A DNA stretch of 64,000 nucleotides from Nocardia sp. CY41 (GCF_009829325.1 NZ_VUOS01000015.1:62001-126000), one strand, 5' to 3'. Shown: positions 19,848 to 28,446, counted from the stretch's first letter. The notes: a model not told the origin generated them from the letters alone. Translations and numbers: made by a program.

Positions 19848-21302
19848 ATGGCACGAACACCTCCCAGGCGCCCCGTCGTCGCCGCACTCGGTCAGGGCCC
19901 GCCCGAGCCCTCGGACATGCGCCCGCCCATGCCGCTGACGCGGTCGGTCTCGCTGCGGTGGCGGGTGACGCTGCTGGCCGCGTCCGTCGTGGCGATCGCG
20001 GTGGCGGTCACCTCGATCGCGGCCTACGCGCTGGTGGCGCGCGCGTTGTACGACGATGTGGACGCCCAGTTGCGCAGCCGGTCCACGGCGGTGATCGCCA
20101 GCAACCCGTACGGCTTCAACAACCTGAACCTGATGGTCGCCGCCGCGTTCTACGACGACACCGGCATCGCGCTGATCTATCCCGATCTCCGGCGCTGGCT
20201 GCCGCCGCAATCCACCGATCCGCCGGTCGGCCCCCAGGAGTTGGCCGTGGCGCGCGGCGAGCGCAGTTCGTCGCTGCGCACCGACGGCAATCAGCGCGTG
20301 CTTGCGGTCTACACCAATTCGGGTGCGACGCTGGTCATCTCGCAGCGGCTGGATCGGACCCGGGAGGTGCTCGACCGGCTCGCCTGGCTGTTGTTCGTCG
20401 TCGGCGGCTGCGGCGTCGTGCTGGCCGCCGCGGCGGGCACGGCGGTCGGCCGGACCGGGCTGCGCCCCATCGCGCGGCTGACGGCGGCCACCGAGCGGGT
20501 CGCCCGCACCGACGACCTGACTCCGATCCCGGTCACCGGTGACGACGAACTGGCCAGGCTCACAGAGAGTTTCAACACGATGTTGCGCGCGCTGACCGAG
20601 TCGCGCGATCGCCAGCGCAGGCTCGTCGCCGACGCCGGGCACGAATTGCGCACGCCGCTGACCTCGCTGCGGACAAATATGGAGTTGCTCATCGCGTCCA
20701 GCCGCCCGGGGGCTCCGCGCATACCGGACGAGGACATGGCCGGACTGCGCGCCGACGTGATGGCCCAGATCGAGGAGTTGTCGACGCTGGTGGGCGATCT
20801 GGTCGATCTCGCCAGGGAGGACGCGCCGGAAACCGTCTACGAGCGGGTGGATCTGGGGGAGGTCGTGGAGCGCGCCCTCGAGCGCGCCCGCCGCCGCCGT
20901 GCCGGCATCGAATTCGTCGCCGATCTGCGCCCGTGGTTCGTCTACGGGCACGAGGCGGGCTTGGCCAGGGCGGTGCTGAACGTGCTGGACAACGCGGCCA
21001 AATGGAGCCCGGCAGGTGCGCAGGTGCGCATCCTCATGCGGGAGAGCGGCCCGGGCCTGCTGGAGTTGTCCATCGATGACGCCGGTCCCGGTATCCTGCC
21101 GGCGGAGCGGGAGTTGGTGTTCGAGCGTTTCTACCGGGTGATGTCGTCGCGGTCGATGCCGGGCTCGGGTCTCGGGCTGGCGATCGTCAAGCAGGTGGTG
21201 ACGAAACACGGTGGCACCATCGCCATCGATACCTCGCAGCGCGGCGGTACCGTGGTCCGCATCGTGCTGCCCGGCGAGCCGGGCGCGCCGGTGTCGGATT
21301 GA
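19848..21302 (+). CDS. mprB: Sensor histidine kinase MprB
   Basis: A 484-residue membrane kinase. A first helix (about 40-60, LLAASVVAIAVAVTSIAAYAL), an extracytoplasmic domain, a second helix (about 178-200), a HAMP domain, the H-box DAGHELRTPLTSLRTN with the phospho-His, and the ATP-binding N, G1 and G2 boxes (NVLDNAAKWS, DAGPGI, GSGLGLAIV). The start is uncertain: GTG at 19812 would overlap mprA, while ATG at 19848 or 19917 are alternatives. It should phosphorylate MprA. Confidence 0.93.
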   Translation: MARTPPRRPVVAALGQGPPEPSDMRPPMPLTRSVSLRWRVTLLAASVVAIAVAVTSIAAYALVARALYDDVDAQLRSRSTAVIASNPYGFNNLNLMVAAAFYDDTGIALIYPDLRRWLPPQSTDPPVGPQELAVARGERSSSLRTDGNQRVLAVYTNSGATLVISQRLDRTREVLDRLAWLLFVVGGCGVVLAAAAGTAVGRTGLRPIARLTAATERVARTDDLTPIPVTGDDELARLTESFNTMLRALTESRDRQRRLVADAGHELRTPLTSLRTNMELLIASSRPGAPRIPDEDMAGLRADVMAQIEELSTLVGDLVDLAREDAPETVYERVDLGEVVERALERARRRRAGIEFVADLRPWFVYGHEAGLARAVLNVLDNAAKWSPAGAQVRILMRESGPGLLELSIDDAGPGILPAERELVFERFYRVMSSRSMPGSGLGLAIVKQVVTKHGGTIAIDTSQRGGTVVRIVLPGEPGAPVSD

Positions 21303-21483
21303 GGCAATACCGGGCGACGGAACTGCATTTCCGACACAATGTCGAGTTCTGTGCGGAATATTCATCGTCGGAGGGGTATTTCGCACAATGCTCCGAGTGG
21401 TTTGCCGCAGGATTTGAGACATCAAGTTGTCGGTGGTTCTTTTGTGCACCGGCTGCGCAGCTCTCGGAAAACTGAAAGCACGG

Positions 21484-21500
21484 TCTCAGTCCGCTCTCAG
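21484..21500 (+). promoter_or_regulatory. MprA-box-like direct repeat upstream of pepD
   Basis: TCTCAG at 21484-21489 and again at 21495-21500, 11 bases apart, repeats the pattern found before mprA, both sites ending CTCTCAGTCG. It lies about 46 bases before the pepD start. This suggests pepD has its own MprA-controlled promoter in the 244-base gap after mprB. Confidence 0.65.
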
Positions 21501-21546
21501 TCGCCGTGGCCACCCTGGTCGAGACGTGAGCAGAAACGAGGAGTCC

Positions 21547-22920
21547 ATGACCGAGGATTCGAAGGATCGCCGGGAGCCGGGTCCGCCGGACGCGGGCGCG
21601 TTCGAGCCAGGAGAGGCGCACGCTCCCGGTTACGGTCCGCGGGAAGCGCAGCATCCCACCGCACAGTTCCCGCCGCAGCACCATCCGGCTGCGCCCTTCC
21701 CGGGATATCCGCCGTCCTTCGCTCCCCCGAACGACGCCACACAACCGCACGGCCCGGCCTTCGGCGCTGCGCCCGCATCGGCACCCCGTCCGTTCCGCGC
21801 GGGCCTGGCAGCGGGCGCCGTCGTGCTCGCGTTGGTCAGCGGTGGTGTCGGCGGTGCGGTCGGCGCGCTGGTCACGCACGGCGACGACGGTCGAGCCCCG
21901 GTGACCAATGCCCTGGACGCGCCGAAGCCGAACGTGAGCAACGCCGTGAACGCTCCGGCCGGCTCCACCCAGGCGGTCGCGCAGAAGGTGTTGCCCAGCG
22001 TGGTGATGATCAAAGTGGCCAGCAGCAAGGCCGAAGGGGAGGGCTCCGGCGTGGTGCTGTCGTCGGACGGCCTGATCCTGACCAACAATCACGTGGCCGC
22101 GGGCGGCGGGCCCAGCGCCAAGATGGAGGTCGTGTTCTCCGACGGCAGCAGCGCGCCCGCGACGCTGGTCGGCGCCGATCCGGTCTCCGACCTGGCCGTC
22201 ATCAAGGTCTCCGGAAAGAGCGGCCTGACCCCCATCGAGCTGGGCACTTCGGCGAACCTGCAGGTCGGCCAGCCGGTGGTCGCGATCGGCTCGCCGCTGG
22301 GACTGGCGGGGACGGTCACCACGGGCATCGTGTCGGCGCTGAACCGTCCCGTCGTGACCAGTGGCGAAGGAAGCGAGGCCGGCGCCGCGGTCAGTCCGGT
22401 CATCGACGCCATCCAGACCGATGCCGCGATCAACCCCGGGAACTCGGGTGGCGCGCTGGTGGACGGCAGCGGCAAGCTCATCGGGATCAACACCGCCATC
22501 GCGACGCTCGGGCCCACCGAGACGACGGGTGGTCAGACCGGGTCGATCGGGCTCGGCTTCGCGATCCCCGTCGACCAGGCGCGCCGGGTGGCCGACGAAC
22601 TGATCAAGACCGGCAAGGCCACCTACGCGCAGGTCGGGATCACGGTGTCGCGTCAGCAGGACCCGGCACAGCAGGTTTCCGGCGCCAAGGTCCGCGACGT
22701 CACGCCGGACGGTCCCGCCGCGCGCGCGGGCGTGCCGCCGGGGGCGGTGGTGACGAAGCTCGACGACCGTCCGATCGACTCCGGCAACGCGCTCGTCGCC
22801 GCAGTCCGCTCCCATCAACCAGGAGACAAGGTGAAGATCACCTACACCGACGATCAAGGCAACAACCCCAAGACCGTCGAGGTGACCCTCTCCGGCGCGC
22901 CCGCGGACGGTGGCCGATGA
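21547..22920 (+). CDS. pepD: HtrA-like membrane-anchored serine protease PepD
   Basis: A 457-residue DegP/HtrA protease. A Pro/His/Gln-rich cytoplasmic N-terminus (about 1-80), one transmembrane helix (about 84-108), a trypsin-like domain with the catalytic triad in LTNNHV (His), SDLAVIKV (Asp) and NPGNSGGAL (Ser), and a C-terminal PDZ domain (VRDVTPDGPAARAGVPPGAVV). ACGAGGAGTCC precedes the ATG at 21547. In mycobacteria PepD acts in envelope proteostasis together with MprAB. The stop overlaps the moaB2 start (ATGA). Confidence 0.95.
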   Translation: MTEDSKDRREPGPPDAGAFEPGEAHAPGYGPREAQHPTAQFPPQHHPAAPFPGYPPSFAPPNDATQPHGPAFGAAPASAPRPFRAGLAAGAVVLALVSGGVGGAVGALVTHGDDGRAPVTNALDAPKPNVSNAVNAPAGSTQAVAQKVLPSVVMIKVASSKAEGEGSGVVLSSDGLILTNNHVAAGGGPSAKMEVVFSDGSSAPATLVGADPVSDLAVIKVSGKSGLTPIELGTSANLQVGQPVVAIGSPLGLAGTVTTGIVSALNRPVVTSGEGSEAGAAVSPVIDAIQTDAAINPGNSGGALVDGSGKLIGINTAIATLGPTETTGGQTGSIGLGFAIPVDQARRVADELIKTGKATYAQVGITVSRQQDPAQQVSGAKVRDVTPDGPAARAGVPPGAVVTKLDDRPIDSGNALVAAVRSHQPGDKVKITYTDDQGNNPKTVEVTLSGAPADGGR

Positions 22921-23516
22921 TGCGCGCGGTGCCCGGCGGACGGATCCCGGTGATGGATCTCGACGCCGACGTTCTCGGCGCGGCCGCCGAGTTGCTGGAC
23001 GCAGGCGCTACGGTGAGCAGCATGGAAATCGATGCTCCTGTGGCGGGGCGTGCTCTGGTGGTGGTCGTCGACGATCGAACGGCGCATGGAGGTGTTGACT
23101 CGCTCGGCCCGCTGGTCACCGAGCTGCTCACCGAGGCGGGTTTCCTCGTGGACGCGTCGGTGTCGGTGCAGGCCGACGAGGTGGAGATCCGCAACGCGCT
23201 CAACACGGCGGTGATCGGCGGCGTCGATCTGGTGATCTCCGTCGGCGGCACGGGCATGTCGCCGCGCGACGTGACACCGGAGGCCACCTCGCAGGTGCTC
23301 GACCGCGAATTGCCCGGAATCAGCGAAGCCCTTCGTTCCTCCGGCCGGGTGGCAGGCTCGCTGGACGCGGGGCTGTCCCGCGGTGTGGCAGGCGTGTCCG
23401 GCAGCACCCTGGTGGTGAATCTGCCCGGCACCCGCTCCGCCATCCGGGACGGCATGGCGACGCTCGGCCCGCTCGCCAGCCGGGTGATCGGTGAGCTCTC
23501 CGGATTGGTCGAATAA
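22917..23516 (+). CDS. moaB2: MoaB2-like molybdopterin-binding domain protein
   Basis: A MoaB/Mog-fold protein: GRALVVVVDDRTAHGG, RNALNTAVIGGVDLVISVGGTGMSPRDVTPEAT, and GVSGSTLVVNLPGTRSAIRDG. The first ATG overlaps the pepD stop and gives 199 residues. An ATG at 23022 would give a length closer to the mycobacterial MoaB2, so the N-terminus is open. The role in molybdenum cofactor synthesis is assumed from the fold; in mycobacteria this gene is co-transcribed with mprAB-pepD. Confidence 0.9.
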   Translation: MMRAVPGGRIPVMDLDADVLGAAAELLDAGATVSSMEIDAPVAGRALVVVVDDRTAHGGVDSLGPLVTELLTEAGFLVDASVSVQADEVEIRNALNTAVIGGVDLVISVGGTGMSPRDVTPEATSQVLDRELPGISEALRSSGRVAGSLDAGLSRGVAGVSGSTLVVNLPGTRSAIRDGMATLGPLASRVIGELSGLVE

Positions 23517-23521
23517 TCCCC

Positions 23522-23710
23522 GTGCCCACACCTGCTGAGCACCCTCGCCCGGCTGTGCGCCGGGCGAGGGATGCCGCGCGCTTGGCGAAGATCTTCGGCG
23601 ACACGTTGCCCGACACCACCGCCGACGAGCGCGACGATCGCGACGATCGCGACCACGTTCGGTCTTCGGACGATTGGCTGCGCGCTCAGATCCCCCCGCA
23701 TCACGGCTAG
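23522..23710 (+). CDS. Small conserved hypothetical protein
   Basis: 62 residues from a GTG five bases after moaB2 ends. The protein is charged: RRARDAARLAKIFGDTLPDTTADERDD, a DDRDD repeat, and the C-terminus DDWLRAQIPPHHG. No Cys, signal peptide or membrane segment. Short proteins ending in WLR...PPHH are familiar in mycolata, which argues that it is real. Function unknown. Confidence 0.6.
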   Translation: MPTPAEHPRPAVRRARDAARLAKIFGDTLPDTTADERDDRDDRDHVRSSDDWLRAQIPPHHG

Positions 23711-24218
23711 ACCGTTATCTACGTAGTAGCTACGTAATCATTCTCACCGCGTCGGTAATCCACCCGTGATCGTTTCCTCTCGGAACTAACCGGGGACAAT
23801 TCCCTACGGGTCTGTCTCGTATCCGGCTACTGGCGCTCCTGTGCCGCCATCTCGGCCGATCGCATTCGATCGGCTGTAGCGATCCGGTATTTATGCACGT
23901 CAAGCCATATTCAAATGTGCGCAACTGTGATGCAGCTCACCTTGAACTTTACGAAACGTTACGTTGCGGGCGTCGTTATCGAACGTTTAATCTCCCCATC
24001 GAGCCACTCGCAATCGGGCCCGCAGTCGTGGGTACCGGCCCGCACCAAACCCGGACGGTGGAACTCGGCTCGGTTTCGCCGCCAGCTGGTTCGTTGCGCC
24101 GAAATAACGGCCGGTTACACGTCGGCAACAAAGAGGCGACACACTGAGCTGGGCCTGAGAGGACCACTGTCCAGCCTCGATGGTCGAGGTTGACTGTTTG
24201 AACCTGATGAGGGGAAGT
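23711..24218. other. Long AT-richer leader upstream of the porin cluster
   Basis: About 500 bases with no convincing gene and lower GC than the flanks. It carries the palindrome at 23720-23736 and ends with the leader motif AACCTGATGAGG, a motif that recurs before the second porin pair. The length fits a complex promoter or a long untranslated leader. Confidence 0.5.
23720..23736. promoter_or_regulatory. TACGTA-N5-TACGTA palindrome
   Basis: TACGTA (23720-23725) and TACGTA (23731-23736) flank GTAGC. Each hexamer is itself palindromic, and the pair forms a 17-base dyad just after the small upstream gene and about 480 bases before the first porin gene. It looks like a regulator site; the regulator is not known. 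Confidence 0.4.
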
Positions 24219-24893
24219 ATGAGCGAGAACCGCACCAATGGTCTGCGCCGCGGTGCCCGCGTCGCAGGCGTCGGCGCTGCCGCGGCTGTTGCCTTGGGCC
24301 TGCTTTCGACGGGTGCCGCCAATGCCGATACCTTCGTGCCGTTGCCGGACGGCCAGAAGGTAGGACCCGGCGTGACGATCACCCGGAACGGAGAGCGGGC
24401 CCTGATCTCGCCGTCGCTGGCTGCCAACGGCGCCGGTCGCGTGGTCTGGGTATCGGGCAACGCGGTCGCCGACGTCACCGTGACGCCGGATGGCGAGATC
24501 GGCCCGAACAACGGTCCGACCGGAAACCCCGGAACCAACAATTCCTCGACGCACGGTGCGTCGCAGTTGAGCACCGGTTACATCGTCGGCTGCCAGGTCA
24601 GCATCGCCGACGACGCGATCTCCGCGGGTGTGTCGGGCAGCGTGAACCTCAGCGGCGCGAGCGCGGGCGGTTCGATCGGTGTCAACCTCGGTCCCGGTGA
24701 GGTCAAGTTCGTTCAGATCGATTACAAGGACATCCTCAAGCCGGGTGTGTACTCCGTCGAGTACCAGGATGCCGAGATTCAGATCCAGGGCTGCGCGGGT
24801 TACGCGCAGGCGCGTTCGTACACGGTCGTCGAGATCATCGGCGATCACTACTCGAAGACCACCCTCTACGGGATGCCGTTCAGCATCGGCTGA
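24219..24893 (+). CDS. MspA/Nfp family porin, pair 1 first gene (A-type)
   Basis: A 224-residue outer-membrane porin of the MspA family. The signal peptide (about 1-35) ends STGAANA before DTFVPLPDG. The mature part has the family beta-rich pattern GERALISPSLAANGAGRVVWVSG and STGYIVGCQVSIAD, and ends QGCAGYAQARSYTVVEI...MPFSIG. GATGAGGGGAAGT precedes the ATG at 24219. The neighbouring B-type gene and the Nocardia NfpA/NfpB precedent suggest a hetero-oligomeric channel in the mycolate membrane. Confidence 0.92.
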   Translation: MSENRTNGLRRGARVAGVGAAAAVALGLLSTGAANADTFVPLPDGQKVGPGVTITRNGERALISPSLAANGAGRVVWVSGNAVADVTVTPDGEIGPNNGPTGNPGTNNSSTHGASQLSTGYIVGCQVSIADDAISAGVSGSVNLSGASAGGSIGVNLGPGEVKFVQIDYKDILKPGVYSVEYQDAEIQIQGCAGYAQARSYTVVEIIGDHYSKTTLYGMPFSIG

Positions 24894-24958
24894 CGTCTGT
24901 CGAAACCAACGAACCATCTTCCCGCTGAAGCGGACTCAACCCTCGAGGGATATCAACC

Positions 24959-25630
24959 ATGATCAACCGTAAGAACCTGGCGCGGATGGCCGGCGTCGGC
25001 GCCGCTGCCACCATCGCCATGGGCCTGTTCTCGACCGGTGCGGCGAACGCGGACACGTTCGTTCCGCTGCCGGGTGGCGAGCTCACCAAGACGTTGTCGG
25101 ATGGCACCGTCGTGACCATTCGTCTGGTCGGCGAGTCGGCCAACATCAGCCCGTCCATGGGTTCGACGCCGCTGCACCGCAACGCCTGGGTGTCCGGTAG
25201 TGCGCAAGTGGAGTTGTCGGGTACGGCCGGGGGCAAGATCTTCCCGGGCTATACCGTCGGTTGCCAGGTGAACATCGCCGGTGGCGGTGCCACTGGTGGT
25301 GTGGACGGCAATGTGGACTGGAGTGACGGCCAGAACGTCACCGGTGGTGTGGGCGCGAACTCCGGCGGCAACCTCTCGTTGGGGCCGGGCCAGGCGAAGT
25401 CGTTCTATGTACTGGACTTGGAGCAGGCCGACGACTTCGGAAACGAAACGCACAAGACCCGCAACGCTTTCCGGGGTACGAGTGGTTCGGTGACGTGGGC
25501 CGATGAGACCATCGGTCTGAACGGTTGCGCGGGCTACGCCCAGGCGCGCGCCTTTGTCAGTGTCGAGGTCGAGACGGACAATGTCATCACCTGGGTGACG
25601 TTGTGGGGACAGCCTTTCAGCCTCGGCTGA
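24959..25630 (+). CDS. MspA/Nfp family porin, pair 1 second gene (B-type)
   Basis: A 223-residue MspA-family porin with signal peptide ending STGAANA before DTFVPLPGGELTKTLSDG. The mature part has YTVGCQVNIAGGG and ends NGCAGYAQARAFVSVEVETDN...WGQPFSLG. It lies 65 bases after the A-type gene and is followed by a strong hairpin, so the pair forms one operon. From base 25011 to the stop it is almost identical to the second gene of the other pair. Confidence 0.92.
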   Translation: MINRKNLARMAGVGAAATIAMGLFSTGAANADTFVPLPGGELTKTLSDGTVVTIRLVGESANISPSMGSTPLHRNAWVSGSAQVELSGTAGGKIFPGYTVGCQVNIAGGGATGGVDGNVDWSDGQNVTGGVGANSGGNLSLGPGQAKSFYVLDLEQADDFGNETHKTRNAFRGTSGSVTWADETIGLNGCAGYAQARAFVSVEVETDNVITWVTLWGQPFSLG

Positions 25631-25660
25631 GTGAACTGCGGGTGAAAACCCGTAGCTGCT

Positions 25661-25701
25661 GATGAAATGGACCCCTCGCATCGCGGCGGGTCCATTTCGT
25701 C
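25661..25701 (+). terminator. Intrinsic terminator after porin pair 1
   Basis: GATGAAATGGACCC (25661-25674) pairs with GGGTCCATTTCGTC (25688-25701) with one wobble, across a 13-base loop. It starts 30 bases after the stop of the B-type porin. Confidence 0.85.
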
Positions 25702-25953
25702 ATGAATTCTGTTGGCCCTCGAGAGATAGGGGATCCTAGTCGGATTCCTTGCTTTGCGAGACGAATTGCCCGAATTTCCGGAAAAGTCTGGTTGATACCG
25801 AATAGCATTGTTTCGTCCGAGATCGCTCGATGACGCGATGGTCGGCGGATCGTTTGATGGACAGCACATTCCATCACGCGCCCGTCGGCTTTGGAGGGAC
25901 ACGTCCCGCCTCGACACCCTGGGGCGGGCGGATGCAACCTGATGAGGAAAAAC
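25702..25953. other. Promoter/leader region of porin pair 2
   Basis: Intergenic sequence after the pair 1 terminator, part of a 323-base gap. It shows little similarity to the leader of pair 1 except the AACCTGATGAGG motif directly before the start. No operator was recognised. Confidence 0.45.
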
Positions 25954-26628
25954 ATGAGCAAGTACCGCATCAACGGTCTGTCTCGAGGCGTCCGCGTCGC
26001 GGGCGCCGCCGCCGCGGCGGCCGTAGCCACCGGTTTGTTGTCGACCGGTGCCGCCAATGCCGATGTCTTCGTACCGTTGCCGGACGGTCACAAGGCAGGC
26101 CCCGGCGTGCACATCGCCCGTACCGGTGAGCGCGCCCTGATCTCCCCATCCCTTGCCGCGAACGGTGCCGGCCGTGTCGTGTGGGTATCGGGGAACGCCA
26201 TCGCCGATGTGGCCGTGACGCCGGATGGCGAGATCGGCCCGAACAACGGTCCGACCGGAAACCCCGGAACCAACAACTCGTCCACCCACGGTGCGTCGCA
26301 GTTGAGCACCGGTTACATCGTCGGCTGCCAGGTCAGCATCGCCGACGACGCCATTTCCGCGGGTGTGTCGGGCAGCGTCAACCTCAGCGGCGCGAGCGCG
26401 GGCGGTTCGATCGGTGTCAACCTCGGTCCCGGTGAGGTCAAGTTCGTTCAGATCGATTACAAGGACATCCTGAAGCCGGGTGTGTACTCGGTGGAATATC
26501 AGGATGCCGAGATTCAGATCCAGGGCTGCGCGGGTTACGCGCAGGCGCGTTCGTACACGGTTGTCGAGATCATCGGCGATCACTACTCGAAGACCACTCT
26601 CTACGGGATGCCGTTCAGCATCGGCTGA
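25954..26628 (+). CDS. MspA/Nfp family porin, pair 2 first gene (A-type)
   Basis: A 224-residue porin, same length as the pair 1 A-type protein. The signal peptide differs (MSKYRINGLSRGVRVAGAAA...), as do about nine positions near the mature N-terminus (DVFVPLPDGHKAGPGVHIAR). From the TPDGEIGPNNG motif to the end the protein is identical to the first copy, and the DNA differs only at scattered silent sites. GATGAGGAAAAAC lies before the ATG at 25954, the same context as in pair 1. Confidence 0.92.
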   Translation: MSKYRINGLSRGVRVAGAAAAAAVATGLLSTGAANADVFVPLPDGHKAGPGVHIARTGERALISPSLAANGAGRVVWVSGNAIADVAVTPDGEIGPNNGPTGNPGTNNSSTHGASQLSTGYIVGCQVSIADDAISAGVSGSVNLSGASAGGSIGVNLGPGEVKFVQIDYKDILKPGVYSVEYQDAEIQIQGCAGYAQARSYTVVEIIGDHYSKTTLYGMPFSIG

Positions 26629-26694
26629 CGCGGGTCGGATCTGTCAAATCTCTTTTCGCCGAGGCGAACTCGATTCTTTAGGGGAATTACCATC

Positions 26695-27366
26695 ATGTTC
26701 GATCGTAAAAAACTGGCGCGCGCGGCCGGGCTGTGCGCGTCCGCGGCCATCGCCATGGGCCTGTTCTCGACCGGTGCGGCGAACGCGGACACGTTCGTTC
26801 CGCTGCCGGGTGGCGAGCTCACCAAGACGTTGTCGGATGGCACCGTCGTGACCATTCGTCTGGTCGGCGAGTCGGCCAACATCAGCCCGTCCATGGGTTC
26901 GACGCCGCTGCACCGCAACGCCTGGGTGTCCGGTAGTGCGCAAGTGGAGTTGTCGGGTACGGCCGGGGGCAAGATCTTCCCGGGCTATACCGTCGGTTGC
27001 CAGGTGAACATCGCCGGTGGCGGTGCCACTGGTGGTGTGGACGGCAATGTGGACTGGAGTGACGGCCAGAACGTCACCGGTGGTGTGGGCGCGAACTCCG
27101 GCGGCAACCTCTCGTTGGGGCCGGGCCAGGCGAAGTCGTTCTATGTACTGGACTTGGAGCAGGCCGACGACTTCGGAAACGAAACGCACAAGACCCGCAA
27201 CGCTTTCCGGGGTACGAGTGGTTCGGTGACGTGGGCCGATGAGACCATCGGTCTGAACGGTTGCGGGGGCTACGCCCAGGCGCGCGCGTTCGTGAGTGTC
27301 GAGGTCGAGACGGACAATGTCATCACCTGGGTGACGTTGTGGGGACAGCCTTTCAGCCTCGGCTGA
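26695..27366 (+). CDS. MspA/Nfp family porin, pair 2 second gene (B-type)
   Basis: A 223-residue porin. The first 17 codons differ from the pair 1 B-type gene (MFDRKKLARAAGLCASA), but from base 26747 to the stop I count only four differences in 620 bases. The mature protein differs by a single Ala-to-Gly change (NGCGGYAQARAF). The flanking non-coding DNA is diverged, which points to recent gene conversion or selection on the mature channel. Confidence 0.92.
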   Translation: MFDRKKLARAAGLCASAAIAMGLFSTGAANADTFVPLPGGELTKTLSDGTVVTIRLVGESANISPSMGSTPLHRNAWVSGSAQVELSGTAGGKIFPGYTVGCQVNIAGGGATGGVDGNVDWSDGQNVTGGVGANSGGNLSLGPGQAKSFYVLDLEQADDFGNETHKTRNAFRGTSGSVTWADETIGLNGCGGYAQARAFVSVEVETDNVITWVTLWGQPFSLG

Positions 27367-27387
27367 GCCGGATCGACACTCGCACAA

Positions 27388-27435
27388 CGCGAACGGGCCC
27401 GTCTGATGGCGTCTGATGACGGGCCCGTTTCGCGT
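27388..27435 (+). terminator. Intrinsic terminator after porin pair 2
   Basis: GCGAACGGGCCCGTC (27389-27403) pairs with GACGGGCCCGTTTCGC (27418-27433) with one bulged T, around a loop containing a repeated GTCTGATG. It lies between the last porin gene and the mscL remnant on the opposite strand. Confidence 0.85.
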
Positions 27436-27446
27436 GCGGCACGGAC

Positions 27447-27690
27447 TCAGAACTCGTGCCGACCGCACGCGCTGGTCTGGCCTTCGGTGAGCAAGTCGCG
27501 GATCTGGATGAGCACGGAATCGCTTCTTCAGCCGCGTGGCAGGCAGCACGACCACGAAGAACAGCACCGCGGCGATGATCAGGAAGTTGATCGCGGCCGT
27601 GATGATGGGACCCGACATGGACGAACGTCGCCGGTTTGTCGGCGACCAAGCGGAAACTCTGGCCGATGTCGCCGGGGCCGCTCAACACAC
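27447..27690 (-). pseudogene. mscL: mscL remnant (large-conductance mechanosensitive channel)
   Basis: Three fragments in three frames line up as a decayed MscL: a loop piece (VADKPATFVHV), the complete second transmembrane helix GPIITAAINFLIIAAVLFFVVVLP followed by ATRLKKRF, and the C-terminal helix VLIQIRDLLTEGQTSACGRHEF before a stop. The first helix and N-terminus are missing, and the linker before LIQIRDLL is deleted. In M. tuberculosis mscL lies directly after moaB2, so the position agrees. At least two frameshifts are needed to join the pieces, so the gene is dead. Confidence 0.75.
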
Positions 27691-27780
27691 TGGGCAGTCG
27701 TGCTCGGCGGTATCCGCGCGCCGGTAGGCCCTCGATGCTGACGAGCCGTCGGCCGATAATCGGCGATCATGTTCGGCGGG

Positions 27781-28446
27781 TCAGTGGAAGACAACCGTGA
27801 GCGCGGTGCGCAAGGACGCCCCGGCCACGGCGGTGGCGTGCTCGGCGTCCATCGCGACCAAGACCACGCGTTCGGCGGCTTGGCGTCCGTCACCGGCACG
27901 GGCGACCAGGATGACAGCGGCGTCGGTGGCCAGGGTGCGGGCAGGCCGGGTACCGGCTCCGTTCGCGTCCTCCGCACCGATGACGTCGACGCGATCGCCC
28001 GCGCGCAGGATGTCGGCGACCGCTGTGTCGGCGAGGCGGATGGGCACGATGCGCGCCTCGCGCGCACCGGTCGCCGCCGCGGCCAAGCGCGGACCGACCA
28101 CGCGCAGATCGGTGAAGACTTCGCCCCGCCGCATGGCGCCGGTCAGCGTCGCGCCGACGAGCGCGGCGGGATCGGCGACCGCGCCCGCGGGCAGCGTGCC
28201 CGCTTCGCGTGGCGCGGCGCGCAGGTCACCCGCTTCGAGGAGGCGTCCAGGCGCCAGATCCCGTTCGGCCACGACGACCGTCGTGCGTTCGGTATCCGGG
28301 TCGCCACGGAGGAACAGGAGCGCCGCGAGCGCGGCGAGAGCGGCGGCCAGTAGCCGTCGAGCGAGCACGGCGTCCGCCCAACGCGGTCGTTGCCAGCCCG
28401 AGGGATTCCAGCCGCCGCGGCCGAGGTCGGCGAGTGCGCGCGTCAT
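27781..28446 (-). CDS. SAF-domain membrane protein (CpaB-like, Rv0990c position)
   Basis: A 221-residue protein with one N-terminal transmembrane helix (about 29-46, RRLLAAALAALAALLFL) and an extracytoplasmic SAF domain (VVVAERDLAPGRLLEAGDL, GATLTGAMRRGEVFTDLRV), followed by a part with LADTAVADILRAGDRVDVIG typical of CpaB/RcpC pilus-assembly proteins. No pilus genes are adjacent, so a pilus role is not supported here. It takes the place of Rv0990c upstream of the Rv0991c homologue. Confidence 0.8.
   Translation of the reverse strand: MTRALADLGRGGWNPSGWQRPRWADAVLARRLLAAALAALAALLFLRGDPDTERTTVVVAERDLAPGRLLEAGDLRAAPREAGTLPAGAVADPAALVGATLTGAMRRGEVFTDLRVVGPRLAAAATGAREARIVPIRLADTAVADILRAGDRVDVIGAEDANGAGTRPARTLATDAAVILVARAGDGRQAAERVVLVAMDAEHATAVAGASLRTALTVVFH

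Noticed and set aside
19665-21449. 594-residue minus-strand frame over mprB
   Set aside because: Antisense shadow of an intact histidine kinase gene.
23720-23736. Phage or transposon attachment site (TACGTA dyad)
   Set aside because: No integrase, transposase or flanking direct repeat near; more likely a regulator site.
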